64,000 bases of DNA, taken from the NCBI RefSeq assembly GCF_016802725.1, contig NC_052670.1:11676141-11740140 (forward strand). Direction: 5' to 3'. Below are positions 11,738 through 23,080 of the stretch, in pieces (positions within the stretch are counted from its first letter, which is position 1; every line of letters starts with the position of its first letter). This DNA is from Solenopsis invicta. Its lineage: Eukaryota; Arthropoda; Insecta; Hymenoptera; Formicidae. Made by a program: the position numbers and the translations under genes. The notes beneath the pieces were generated by a model. That model searched no databases. It worked only from the letters and a program-made list of their open reading frames with translations, and was not told the DNA's origin.

Positions 11738-13928
11738 ATGTAAGATCTATTTTCGACTGTCATGGCTAATTTCTTAATTTAATTAATAATGAAATTTAGA
11801 TTCTGACAAAAATGTCAAACATAAAGTTAGCATTAGGTTTATGTCAGTCACCGCGGTTCTTAGTTCTGAATAATAATTTTTACAATCTCTTCCTAATTTA
11901 AAATGTGTTGATAAATTTCACGATTAACAGTAGAGGATATCGATTTTATTAAAAATATTGTCTTTATTCGGAAAAAAGTGGTGTTATCCTATGTTATTAT
12001 TTTTTATAAGTCTTTTCTGTGTGCCTTTCTTTTCTCTTTAAGTAACTCTCGTGAAGACTCGGGGTCTTTATACTCGTATTACGTGTCACACGTGCACGCT
12101 TTAAATGCGCGATAGTATAAAGAGAAAGAGCGCGCTGATGTGCGAATGTCGAATTGCTAACGTCTTCCGTCGTGCATTTTGCAACACGATACGCTCGCAA
12201 TGACGAAGCCAGACGCAACAATGGAATTTTCCAGACAGCGGTACGTAGATGGTTGTCGGTGGTTTGGGAAGAAGTCGGGAAGCCGCAGAAAAGTGCAAAT
12301 AAGATTAGGCGCCTCGGAGCGAGGGCCGGAGAGTCTCACCTTTCAGCGCTCCGTTGACGGGAAACGAAAGCAACGCGGACGCGGACTCGCTGCTGCCGGA
12401 TGGAGAGACCAAACGAAAGCAGACGCGAACTAATGCCCATCCGCCGCGCGACCGACCTCGTCCGCGCGCGCGGCGCGGCGCGGCGCGTCGCGACGCGGCG
12501 TGTTCCCCGCGCTCGCGAATCGATCTTCTCGCGGCTGCGGGAAAACGCCCCGGCTGTCGGTCGCAGTTGCGACGTGTGCAACGTGCGCGATTTATCGCCG
12601 TTGCGCGTCGATACGCGCTTTTGCAACGCGCGCACGTGCCCGTAACCGATCAGGGATGCGTGCGCACGGAAGCTGTGTCGGATATCGTGATACGCTAGGT
12701 GTATCAACTGTTCCCGTGAACAGGGAATTCGTTGACGAATTTCATGTCCGCTCGCTTTTTTTATAGTTTTAGATCGGAGGCCGTCGTTCAATCGCAAACT
12801 TTTCAATATGTAACATTATACATCTTGATAATCATGTTAAAATGTACTGAAAAATGTAGCCAGGATGCGTTAATATAGGTCCGCATCAGTTCATGAACAA
12901 TTAAAAACAATTCTGTATAATTAAATTTTCAAGTAAAAAATTATAATCAAAACTGTATGACAATTAAGTCTGAAAAACATCAATTAATTTGTAACTTATT
13001 ATTTCGCAATATTATTATTTTGATATTTTCCTTAATAATCATTTACTGATGATTGTTCAACGACTGGTGCAGTGACCTCGTGTCAATTTTAATGTTATTA
13101 CTTACTACTATATATTTTAATGTTGATGACAAAAGTAATAGCGACTTGAAATTAAAAGATTAAATTTTTGTTTTTATGTATATACGTATGTATACATATA
13201 TATCCCGACGAAATTCAATTTGTCAAAATTTCTCGCTATCTTTAATGCTAAATAATTCAATAATTAAATCTGTATCGATGAAACTTCCCTCTGTAAAGAA
13301 ATTAATTTCAAAATCAGCAGAAAATCTGTAATTGAGGTACAATGCGCGATTTATGATGTATTCTGTATACATGTGAGTAATGATAACAGGTGCACTGTAC
13401 ACCCTGATCTGTTGGTGTTCCACAGCACAAACACCTCCAAAATCCTTCATATTAAGCAGCCCGATATACACATCCGTTGAAATTAATTGGATTCTGTCGT
13501 ATTGATTATAAAATTTTCTAGTGAATATAAAAAAAAAGAGTAAATCTCTTATGTCGCTTCACGACATGCATCGCGCGTCATACTAATAACGTACATTCAA
13601 AATTACGGCTAATAATTATAATAAATAATTGGTTTCATATTTTTTATTAGCGTATTTGTTCAGTATTTCTCATTAGCAGTTATATCTCTGCGAAATGTGC
13701 ATGCCCGATGATAAGATTCACATTTTTGCGAATATTTTGCAAATATTTCGTTGCGTATTCCGTTCTTTTCTATGTTTCACGCATCCCGATAGCTTATACG
13801 TCGCGAAAGCTTTGCGTGCCAAAGCGCAAAATCGACTGTATGTTATTTATTTTCGGAGAATATTTCCGCAGTAGTGCAACCTGATAAACGAATTCCTCAG
13901 CGATTCGTGGCGCGTGGTACTATTGTAG

Positions 13929-13978
<50 letters not shown>

Positions 13979-14851
13979 CGAAGTTGCAAAAGGCCGTGCC
14001 ACATCCTTGACCGAGGCTAACTTTATCGCAAACCGAAGAATGCAATTACTATTTTCGCTTATTGCAGCCATGACCGGTTAGCGCATCCCTCGCCAGGGAG
14101 CGAAAGTTGTCTCGTGCATGCACGAGTATCGGCTTTCGAAGTCGTCTACAGATGGCCGTTCAATTATCGGTTTTCGATAAAATTGCTGTGATACATTACA
14201 TTGCGCCGTATCTATTATGACTCGACTGCACATCGTTTATTCTAATTTTACAGTCAACTTACCATATCTTTGTCATTAGTCGCACCACGATGGATGACTC
14301 GCCGGTTCCGTGTACATCAAATGATCAAGAATCGATAGAAACATAAAAACTGAACGTTACAACGGAGCAATTTGTATCTGCTATTAAAAGTACTTACATG
14401 TGATATTAAAAATCTGTTGGGGAACATATATTTTAATTTTTAGCGAGCGTTATATCCTGTACAAGTTTTATTTCCAATAAATTGGTCAAAAAAGGCAATT
14501 ATTTATTATAGTATTTTACAATATTAAACGCTTTTTAATAACAAGTAATTAATTTTTCAAATACCACGTTAAAATAAAATTAAATATTAGTTAAATCAAT
14601 AATTAAATTAGTTAAAAATTAGTATAAATCAATTTATCTCGTATATCGTACCTGCGAATTTTTCACCTGTGTAAACCTTTTATCTCTTTCGAGTTTTTAC
14701 TTTACGTTAGCATATGTATATTAAACTTTGTTTACCTATTTTTTGAAAGTAATTAAATTTTTATACCAGTCAGCTTTTTACTTTAGAATTTGATGTTTAT
14801 TTTCAGGAAACGCAATTATTGTAAGGAATATCGTAAGGATGTATCCGGGTT
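11738..14851. other. No gene seen; CpG-rich island 12150-12720
   Basis: The island is the densest CpG segment of the first 20 kb, with gcgcggcgcg runs. It has overlapping open frames on both strands, all rich in Arg and Ala. A minus-strand donor-like AAAG/gtgaga lies at 12340. The remainder is AT-rich and holds the TA microsatellite. Confidence 0.5.
13930..13977. repeat. (TA)n microsatellite
   Basis: About 24 uninterrupted AT dinucleotides form a self-complementary, potentially cruciform tract. Confidence 0.97.
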
Positions 14852-15486
14852 ACATCTCAGAAAAAAGAAACAACAAAAATATAAAAATTTCATAGAATAT
14901 TTTAGTAATGCAATTTACAATTTAAAGAGACTCTCGAGATTTTAAACGAAAAATATTGTCAAGGCTAATGAGAGTCAGCGTTGTTATCAGTGCGCACAAG
15001 AAAAGTTTATTCTATACATCAAATATTTTAGTATTACATTTGAATGTCTGTGTGAAATTTGAGCATAATTTATCTATTGGTTTAAAAATTATTTAATTTT
15101 TTGTTTACTCTTGATTTTTATGTAAAATCGCGTTATACAGTTGCAAATTTGATGGAAGTAGCATTACCAATTAAATCAAAATTTGTACATATACTAATAT
15201 ATGTAATGATAATAAATGTTTGCGCAAAAATTCATTTAGTTACTCGCGTTTAAAAATTATTTATTTAAAACTTCAACAAAATATAGCAATTTTTATTGTA
15301 GAAACCATTATCAATTAAATTTTTTATTGTTTTCTTCTTCGCAGCTAGTTTCAGGGCTAAAATTTGGGCATTCGCGAAACCAAACATTTTTGTCGTTGAT
15401 TAAGCCTTCAGAGGCGCCTTCGTTTTTAAATTTCTATGACTTTTAGCAGCTCTCGTATTGCATAGCCAAAACATCTTTAAAAATAA
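14852..15486 (+). repeat. Dispersed AT-rich repeat family R1, copy 1
   Basis: This is one of three same-orientation copies; the others are at 28789 and 53815. Shared blocks in order are aaaatttcatagaa, tttgagtatctgtgtaaaatt (gaatgtctgtgtgaaatt here), attggtt, actcttgatttttatgtaaa, gatggraaaatagcattacc, aatatagcaattttta, a T-rich tract ending cttcttcgcag, tagtttcaggg, and a terminal caaaacatctttaaaa. This copy has an extra segment of about 120 bases at about 14905-15030, bordered by two near-identical atattttagta motifs. No TIR, coding frame or target duplication was recognised, so the class is unknown. Confidence 0.72.
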
Positions 15487-16644
15487 CGCGGGAAAAGCAG
15501 AGGAGTAAAGCAACCAAAATACATTCCATGCGATACGCTGTTATCATACTCGTCCGTTTGGAGGTTCATGTAATATGTGTGCCTTCGACATTATATCGTG
15601 ATTCGTATTATACACTCTCGCGGACACACACGCTCTTCCTGAAATCGATCCCGCGGACAAAGGGACACCCGACGTTACACATGAACGCGGCGCCATTTCT
15701 CGTCACCGTTACCCGCAATTTAACACGCGACTACGATTGCGGCGCGTGACGGCCGTCAATTTTCGTTCGCGGCCGATTTACCGTGTGCACGTTACTCTCG
15801 GCGCGCGAGAGAGTTTTAAATTCCCGCGAACAGCTCAATTTCCGAACTTTCCGACGCGCGATTAGTGCAATAATTTCTGAGCCTCTTTGAAGTCCTTCTC
15901 TCGCATGTCTCTTTTTCTCTTTCTCTTTTTTATTTTTTTATTTTTTTATTTTTTTTATATGTCTCATTTACCTCGCAAGAGGAATTTGACGAACACTCTG
16001 TGAATATCCTCGATTTATCTCGATATTGAATGCGACTCGATGCGATATCAAATGCAAATGCGCACTGTAGAAGAGGTGTGAGTGAATAATCTGTGAATCA
16101 TTTTTGCTATTTTACGGCGCGCGAAAAACGTTATAAAGCGCGCATCTGCAAAACACGTTACGTACGAGCTGCGAGCTTCAATCGTTAATGCAGTCGGTTG
16201 ATTCTATATCGATAGTGCCGAATCGTAAATGCGAACATGATTGTAAACAAAGGCTCCGTTACAAAGGGCCTCGTTCATTGCCGATTGCGAAGTGCGAATA
16301 TGAGCCATTGAATTTTCTGTCAACAGAACCGGTACGCTCTTTATCACATTGGCTGCCTCGGTAGTCTGCGCCCGCCCGATATTTCGTTCCATAGGTGACG
16401 TTTCTCGTTGGAATTCTCGTTTGAAAGGACTGTTATCTGTGGACGTAGGAAATTTTTACTGCATTAAACCTTTTGCTGCCAGCGCCCTCCCCAATCTCAA
16501 ATATACTCTTTATCGCATGTTTAAATAGTTTTAACGCGTAAAATAATTCATTCTAGATGATCATCGTTCGGACATAATTTGAATTGTGATGTAAATTGTG
16601 ATTTAATTTCTTGATGTATCTTCGTGTTTCGCGACTCGAAGTTA
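15487..16644. other. No gene seen; CpG-rich 15480-15880 and T-rich tract
   Basis: A modest CpG-rich patch is followed by a tttttatttttttattt tract near 15925-15957. No recognisable product occurs on either strand. Confidence 0.5.
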
Positions 16645-16683
16645 GAGGAAAGTCGCCAATACTGGTATCTTGTTTTTGAATAA

Positions 16684-16835
16684 GTATTGGTCTACAACCT
16701 TGCTGTAAGAAACAGTAAGGCCGTAAGAAATTAACTAATCACAGTTGAATGTGAGAAGAAAAGTCGGCTATGGTTGGATAATTTCTTACGACTTTACGGC
16801 TTACGGCCTTTTAAAGCAAGATTGTGGACCAGCAC
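16684..16835. mobile_element. Nested MITE with TAA target duplication (PIF/Harbinger-like)
   Basis: This 152-base inverted-repeat element begins GTATTGGTCTACAACCTTGC and ends GCAAGATTGTGGACCAGCAC. It is flanked on both sides by TAA (16681-16683 and 16836-16838). It lies inside the older TIR element. The paralogous copy near 37870 reads GAATAA followed directly by the equivalent of TGTGTCTTAAG, which is the empty site with one TAA. A three-base TWA duplication is the target preference of PIF/Harbinger elements, so that superfamily is the best inference. Confidence 0.78.
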
Positions 16836-17378
16836 TAATGTGTCTTAAGTAAAAGTTAAAAATAAAACTCTAAAAATATAAATATAAATTAGAAAGTGTC
16901 TTTTATCAGATAGCATTGCAGTTCTTTTAATACTATTTCGTAATTTTGTAATAATTAATGGTTCTGTAACGTAATCCAAAAAGAGTGCCTGAGAAATTAG
17001 ATCCCAAAGCTCCTTAAGCAGTAATAGTAAAATTCCAACAAGGCTCCAACAAGGAAGGAGTGAGTTATAAAATAAATTGATAAATTAAACAATAAAATAT
17101 AACAAACGGGAAGACAACATATAAAAACAATAAAATATGTTTTTATGTATTAATCAACGAAGTTTATAAAATCAAAATTTAAAATTGAACCTTTCCAATT
17201 TATACGTTTTGTTGGTATTTTATTGGAGTATATATGGATTTGTCGCGTCCAACGTTACTTTTCCTATCTTAAAGTATTAAAGAGAATGCGGTGTTAAAAA
17301 AAATTCGCGAAACATCTGTCAACATTGTAGTTGAAGATTTTATAGTTATTGTCTTTATAGTTATTGTTCTCACGAAAA

Positions 17379-17394
17379 GAGAGAGAGAGAGAGA
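17379..17394. repeat. (GA)n microsatellite inside a TIR transposon
   Basis: This short GA run is absent from the paralogous element at 37828, so it arose after the copies diverged. Confidence 0.85.
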
Positions 17395-17784
17395 TATTTT
17401 GCTTTACGCTACACAGCGATTTTATGTTTCAAATCGTATTACGAAGAAAATATGAAAGAGAAAAATATAAACGGAACAGTTTTAGGAAGCTACCAACATA
17501 TAAAATGATCTAATATTATCAATAATATACTCACTATTGTTTCAACTGTGCAATTTGCAAGAGAAAATCGTGCAAATTTGATTTTCGTTTTCCAAGAATT
17601 TGTTTTTAGCAGATTTTGTATAGAAAAGAATCACGAATGTACGAATTTTGGATTTTTATTAATTTCTTTGATTATCCCCAAGCAGATTGTATCATTACAG
17701 TATTAATTCACTGCAATGTTTAGTTTTCGAGAAATATGGAGGTGTTGCTTTAGGAGGAGTAAGCCAGTATTGGCGACTTTCCTC

Positions 17785-18713
17785 TATCATTATCAACGCT
17801 AGAATATTGATAACGAATGTTGAAAGTCCAAGGAGGCGCATATCGCCCTGAACGAATGGTCGCGGCGCGTTTCGGTGCACCGGGGGGTTTACACTTTCCT
17901 TCTTTAAGTAAAGTTATCGGTGCAGGGAGGGCCGGAGCCGGATCGAATCGCATAGCGTCACGTCGCGCGACTTATGGCGCTTTAGGTGCTAGATGCGTTG
18001 ACAAAGCGATTTGCCTCTTGTTACCTTTGTCACGTACGCGAGCAAGGCGCTCGCTAAGTTCCTGGAAGACCGAAGAAAGCTCGGGGAGCTAAGAGTACGC
18101 ACGGGGGTGGCTCGAAGAACGAGTTTCCGAGTCGCGCACAACGTCACCCCCGCCTCTACCCCGGCTGTTTACCGAGCACGTAACCGACGCCGGTGCCTTT
18201 ACGACATTCCAAAAATAGTGTAACGGGTGTGACATTCGTATATCTCGCTTGATAGCGCTGCGGAGAATAGCAATACGCTCGTCGCGGAACACACCCTTAA
18301 AATGGCGAGCGCATGCCAAGATACCGCATCTCGTTCGATAGAAAGAGAGAGAGAGAGAGAGAGAATCGCATAGTTCTCGTTAATTAAACGTAACTAAAGC
18401 GTGAACTACGTTCATGTGTTGGAATAAATGTCTTATAAATCTTTGCTTAGATCTTTGCTCCGATAACGAATTTAATTAATTTTAAAATTCGATAGGAATT
18501 AAATTACATAATAAATTAAATTTTTGTTCGATTCGTACTTTCAACAATGATATAAATGGGTTAAAGATCAGTTAACGACCCAAGTGTTACTTCCTTCAAT
18601 TACTTTCCAACTATTTAATAGTATTAAAAATTAAAAATTAAAATGTTTTGACTTTACTAACACTTTTAAAACAGGTTTTAAACTCGAAATATGAAAAAAT
18701 TACTTTAATTTTA
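17785..18713. other. No gene seen; CpG-rich patch 17830-18330
   Basis: Open frames in the patch occur on both strands and carry no domain I recognise. The patch begins right at the TA flank of the TIR transposon. Confidence 0.5.
18344..18364. repeat. (GA)n microsatellite
   Basis: A short uninterrupted GA run lies at the 3' edge of a CpG-rich patch. Confidence 0.9.
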
Positions 18714-19030
18714 ACATAAAATATATTCTGACATAAAGTAAATAAATTTTTTTTTGCTAGCCGAATTTACCCTGAAGAAGAGTTAATTAAAATTAACTTT
18801 GGAAGATTAACAATATTAGAATATATTGCGCCTGCTTTTGCTTATTTTTTATAATTTTTTTTAAACAATTGATGAGTTTCTTAATCGATACATTTTATTC
18901 TATCCCTTTTTGTTGGTGAATAATAAAATAAAAATAAAAATAGGCTAATCTTCAAAGGTTGATTTTATCCCTTCAGAATGAATTCGAACGACCTAAATGC
19001 GCTTGTTTACTGTCAGGACATATTCTATGT
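18714..19030. mobile_element. Degraded inverted-repeat element
   Basis: The outer arms share ACATAxAATATxxxCTGACA and GTAAA. The inner arms share CTGAAGxxG, TAAAATxAAC and TTxGAAGATTA (18770-18812 versus 18946-18980). The loop is AT-rich, with a run of aaaataaaaataaaa. The arms are clearly diverged, suggesting an old insertion. There is no coding frame. Confidence 0.5.
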
Positions 19031-19084
19031 ACTGCCAAAGTATAAAATTTTAATAGCATAATTTTTTAAATTCCTGAGTTAATT

Positions 19085-19222
19085 AATTTTCTTAATTGTA
19101 TAACTTTTAAATTAACAAATTAATACGAAATGATATCGCGTTTACGTTCATCAGTAATATTACAATTATAAAATAGATATAAATTAATTTGTTAATTTAA
19201 AGGTTATTTAATTAAGAAAATT
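19085..19222. mobile_element. Fold-back MITE-like hairpin
   Basis: The arms TTTTCTTAATTxxATAACxTT and TTAAATTAACAAATTAAT occur on both sides of a loop of about 50 bases around cgcgtttacgttcatcag. The element is about 138 bases. It lies between two other inverted-repeat elements, 18714-19030 and 19776-19994. Confidence 0.6.
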
Positions 19223-19775
19223 TGTTTTAAGTAATGAGGATTTGGTAAAATTCAAAACGTTACATAATTAATACCATTATATAGCTAGAAAATAATTAAA
19301 GGAAATAAAATCTTACTTTGCCCGTTGATTTAACCCTTAATCCTATTCGTTTTTAACATTTAAATCATCACTGTTAAATTACGTAATTCATAATTTTTAG
19401 AAATCAAACCATTCATTTGTCTAATATAACCGCCTGATCCAAAATTTACAGAAAAGTTCGATTTTAAAAATTTAATCACTCACTGTTCACATTTGTAATT
19501 TTTAGAGACTTTTATTTCGATGATATCTACTATTTACATTAATTAAGACACAGTTTCAATATATATTTTTCGCACTGTAGAAGAGTTAATCAAACTAGGA
19601 TATGGTTCAGACCATATATGAGTCACAAATGTTATTTTTTATTTTTTATCTGAGAATAGTTAACAGTAAAAAATTACGGTGATATATTTGCTTATATTTT
19701 CGATTTACTGTTATATGGAAAATGCAATGGAGACCATATGTTCTGCAAAAATAATTATATATGCACAGAAAAAAA

Positions 19776-19994
19776 TTATTATCAAATCAACAATCTTACT
19801 ATTCTCATATATAAGTAAAAAACTAAAATCTTGAAAGAATTTAATAATCTTAAACAGACAACACTTGCTTATATTTAGAAACAAAATTCTTCACGTAAGC
19901 AAGTTATGTCTGTTTAAGATTATCAAATCCTTACAGAAAGATTTTATACTCTTGCTTATTATATACGAGAATACGATTATAGATTTGATACTAT
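19776..19994. mobile_element. Fold-back MITE-like hairpin
   Basis: The arms share TATCAAATCxAxAATCxTA, TATTCTCxTATATAA, TAAAATCTT, GATAATCTTAAACAGACA and ACTTGCTTA, with a short loop around atttagaaacaaaattcttc. The element is about 219 bases and non-coding. The strongly matched inner arms suggest a relatively recent origin. Confidence 0.7.
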
Positions 19995-20786
19995 CACATA
20001 CGAGAATGTGTGTGTAAATTTTATACTATTTTTGTCCTGTGTTACTTAATCTGTCTTTTCCAATTCCGATTGCATCAATCTCAAAAACTCGATTTATTTA
20101 CAGAAATTTATCCATTAACGAAAATAAGCAATGTTTCTTGTTTGGAAATCACAGCAACGGCAGAGACATTATTTTCCTTGCGAACTGATAACGGGTGTAT
20201 CAAATTTACATAAGCAAATTGCTGTTACGCGCTTTAAGCGAGATACGAGCGTGCACCTCGAACGAGAAAACTTACGCTCATTTACGCCAGTAATAATAAA
20301 CTTCGTCGAACAGGAGAAAGAGCGCGAGATAACGCTGCGCAATCCTCATCCCCTTCTCTCCCGCGACCAACGAAAATCGAAATGATTTTTAAAGGAGAAA
20401 CAAAAGCTACGCGTGCAACGATTCTCGCGGCGCGGCGTTCTCGCCTAGTAATAACAGCACCGCTGTCGGGTCGACGGGTGAATCGAGCCACGGGTATCGG
20501 AAAACGCTAAATATCGCTCGCGTTTCCGTGGCGCTCTGCGTTCCGTGTCATTCATTTTATTTGATACCGAGCACGAGAGCGGATACAGCCGCGGTAACCG
20601 GCGGGCACGGAAAAAATCGCAGATGCGTCCGTGCGAGGACGCGAGGCTCGTGACGAAATTGCGCTTCGCCATTTTCCTTAATAAATTTGCATGCGTTAAT
20701 TACTTCGTTTTCTCATCAACGGATATCGGGTGGCGTTCGATACTGCATCCATTTTACGTAACTCTCCGAATGAGGCTTAATGAAGG
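19995..20786. other. No gene seen; CpG-rich patch 20220-20700
   Basis: Mixed composition with overlapping short frames on both strands. No supported exon. Confidence 0.5.
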
Positions 20787-21574
20787 CAGTGTTGCCCTCA
20801 AATGACTTAAAATCATCTAGATAGAGATAAGGTAAATTATGTGCAAATGTATCTTGAATACAAGATAAAAATGATTTAACTTTTATTTACCTTATAGATA
20901 AAAGTCAAAATTATATATAATTTTATCTAAATAATTTTTAGATAATGTCGCTATTGAGCAAAATAATTTGGAATGTGAAAACAATATGTTCGTTTATTTA
21001 TTTCTAAATTTTTATTTCTTAAAAATAAAAATTCTCCAAATAATTTAATCCGACGAAAAATATTTTACTTTGATTTTGTATCAATAAAAATCAAAGTTAA
21101 TAAAAAGTAGGAGGAATGTGTAACTCACATTATACGATGATTGATAAATTGCTTGTAAAAGTTTGTGAATTTATAGTTTTGGGCAATTTTTATATTGCAC
21201 GACTGATCTATACATTTTTAGCCGCGTTCCGATACACTGTTTGTACTAAAAATCTACAAATTTATGTTGTATTACATTTTCTACATGTATACTATATTTT
21301 TAGTATTGACAGTGAATTTCGGAACGCAGTCCTATCGTTATCACATTGAAAAATTTTGCTGTTAGGATGAATGGAAATTTAGAGATTCAAGCTAAGGACA
21401 ATATTTCATTCTCGTTTTTGTTCACATTATCTTAGATAATTTGAAAAAGATAACACTTCTTTTATCTAAGATAAAGATGAAGGTAATGTACATAAAATAA
21501 TTTAGATGAGGAAAGATGGAACCATTTCTTTTTATCTGGATGATTATTTAGATAGTTTTATCGAGATAACACGG
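20787..21574. mobile_element. Element with CAGTGTTGCC-type end and many ATCTARATAA motifs
   Basis: The left end CAGTGTTGCCCTC is mirrored at the right by CCGTGTTATCTC (reverse strand). Both sides carry AATCATCxAGATA. Between them atctaaataa/ttatctagat-type motifs recur more than six times. CAGTGTTGCC-like ends with subterminal repeats are common in insect hAT-like and related non-autonomous elements. That assignment is inference. A separate hairpin with TA flanks (21221-21332) is nested inside. Confidence 0.45.
21221..21332. mobile_element. 112-base MITE with TA flanks and GCGTTCCGA stem
   Basis: The stem is formed by GCGTTCCGA/TCGGAACGC, then CTGT/ACAG, then TACTAAAAAT/ATTTTTAGTA. TA flanks the element at 21219-21220 and 21333-21334, so a TA target duplication is plausible. 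It is non-coding and sits within the larger repeat at 20787-21574. Confidence 0.65.
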
Positions 21575-22303
21575 CAAATACAATACAGGCATCTCTTACG
21601 TCGATAAGGTTTCAAACATTCGTGTTGAAATAAAATATTTCCTCTCTCGTAAATACGTAGGCGAGCCAGTTTTTACACGCGTAAAGAAATTAAAAATATA
21701 AATGTCTAAAGCATCGCGATAAATGTAGCCGAGTTTCTGTGCTCGGCACAAAAGCGAGAGGAGAGAATTTGATAGGAACGCGCGATTGAAAATGGAGCGA
21801 ATTCCATTCGTAGCGATGAATAATGGCAACGTCAAGATAATTGTACCAGCGCGGGGAAATATTCATTGACACATTTTGGCATTATATTGAAAATATGGGC
21901 AGAACTTTTGAGAGTTATGCGGGAACACGTGGAAAATTGCAGCTGCAATTTTACCCGATGATTCCGGACGATTATCGATCGGCGCGCGGCTCAGACATAT
22001 AACGGGCGCGGAAATCAAAGATTTTACTCAAGCCAATTCCGATTCTATTTATCATGCCGTCGCGTCGCCTCGATACGCCGCATTCGATCCAAATCACACC
22101 CGACAGCGATCGCAAATGTAATTCCGCGGCGATGCGGACGCGCGCAAAGGAAGGGGAAGAGGAAGGGGGAGGGTGAAGGGGGCGGTAACGAGCGATCGCG
22201 CATACGAAGAAATTACGCCACGAAATTGCACGGAGCGATAAATCCGCGCGCATTAATCGTTACGTCGTTACGAAATAGGAAATTAAGCACCGATCGATGG
22301 AAA

Positions 22304-22304
<1 letters not shown>

Positions 22305-22336
<32 letters not shown>
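22305..22336. repeat. (CGT)n trinucleotide microsatellite
   Basis: About ten CGT units are followed by agtcgtagt variants. On the minus strand one frame reads poly-Asp, but no supporting coding evidence exists. Confidence 0.92.
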
Positions 22337-22337
<1 letters not shown>

Positions 22338-22444
22338 AGTCGTAGTCATCGAGCGGAACGGGACCGAGGCAAGGCTCGAACATCACGCGGTAACCGCGCG
22401 GCACCGATACATTTTTCAATACCCGTAATTTCTGAAGAGTGCAC

Positions 22445-22445
<1 letters not shown>

Positions 22446-22480
<35 letters not shown>
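22446..22480. repeat. (GCC)n trinucleotide microsatellite
   Basis: About eleven CCG/GCC units lie 110 bases from the (CGT)n tract. On the minus strand the repeat reads poly-Gly in the same frame as the poly-Asp. Confidence 0.92.
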
Positions 22481-22484
<4 letters not shown>

Positions 22485-23055
22485 TCCGTGATATCGTTTT
22501 CTATAATTCCCCCCGAACGGTAAATCACCGCGGCATTACCGTTATTGGAAACCCGGGGCCTGATTAATCACGCCCCAGAAAATCCTGTTTTTCCTCGCCG
22601 CGAAGTAGAAATTGCCGATGAAATATTCATGCGCGCTTCAAACAGCTGATTTTGCGCGATTTAAATGACGCGTCCGCTAAACGGGGACGCAGGCGGAAAG
22701 CTCCCGGCGCTCATTTATGCCCCGGTTTTTCCGCCTCTCCCCCTTCTTTCACCCTCGTTATTTCTATTCGTCCCGTTCAATTGGATTTTGATACAGCGTC
22801 TCTGCAGTGTATCATCTCCGTGCTCCGCTCTCCCGGGCACGCGTGCCCGGTTAAAATATTCGTCGCTATGAATAGTAATCGCGGACAGCGCCGAGCCGCG
22901 ATGTTCCGCGCCGCGTATAAATATATTATAGGCATTATACGGCGATATTTGTTAACCAAATCTCGCGCGATTCCCGAGTATTTGCGCGCCCGGCTATTTT
23001 TTTTCCGCTCTCTCGGCCGCGTTTTATGCGAGCGGCCAATAAATAACGCCTAACG

Positions 23056-23080
23056 ATATATGTGCGTGCGCGCACGCATT
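23056..23080. repeat. Alternating purine-pyrimidine tract
   Basis: Strict alternation runs from atatat through gtgcgtgcgcgcacgcat, a Z-DNA-prone sequence inside the largest CpG-rich block. Confidence 0.65.

Larger units (their letters stand above)
16645..17784. mobile_element. Non-autonomous TIR transposon, copy 1 (carries a nested MITE)
   Basis: A perfect 21-bp terminal inverted repeat starts GAGGAAAGTCGCC at 16645. It is matched by ...GGCGACTTTCCTC ending at 17784. The element is flanked by TA on both sides (16643-16644 and 17785-17786), as expected of a Tc1/mariner-type TA target. The interior is AT-rich and has no transposase-like frame. A second, more diverged copy at 37828-38682 aligns along the whole length in the same orientation. 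The nested element at 16684-16835 adds about 155 bases, giving an original length near 985. Identity to a named family could not be checked. Confidence 0.8.

Noticed and set aside
22652..23053. 133-codon plus-strand frame
   Set aside because: Arg/Ala/Ser-rich composition inside a CpG-rich block, with no motif. Typical of chance frames.
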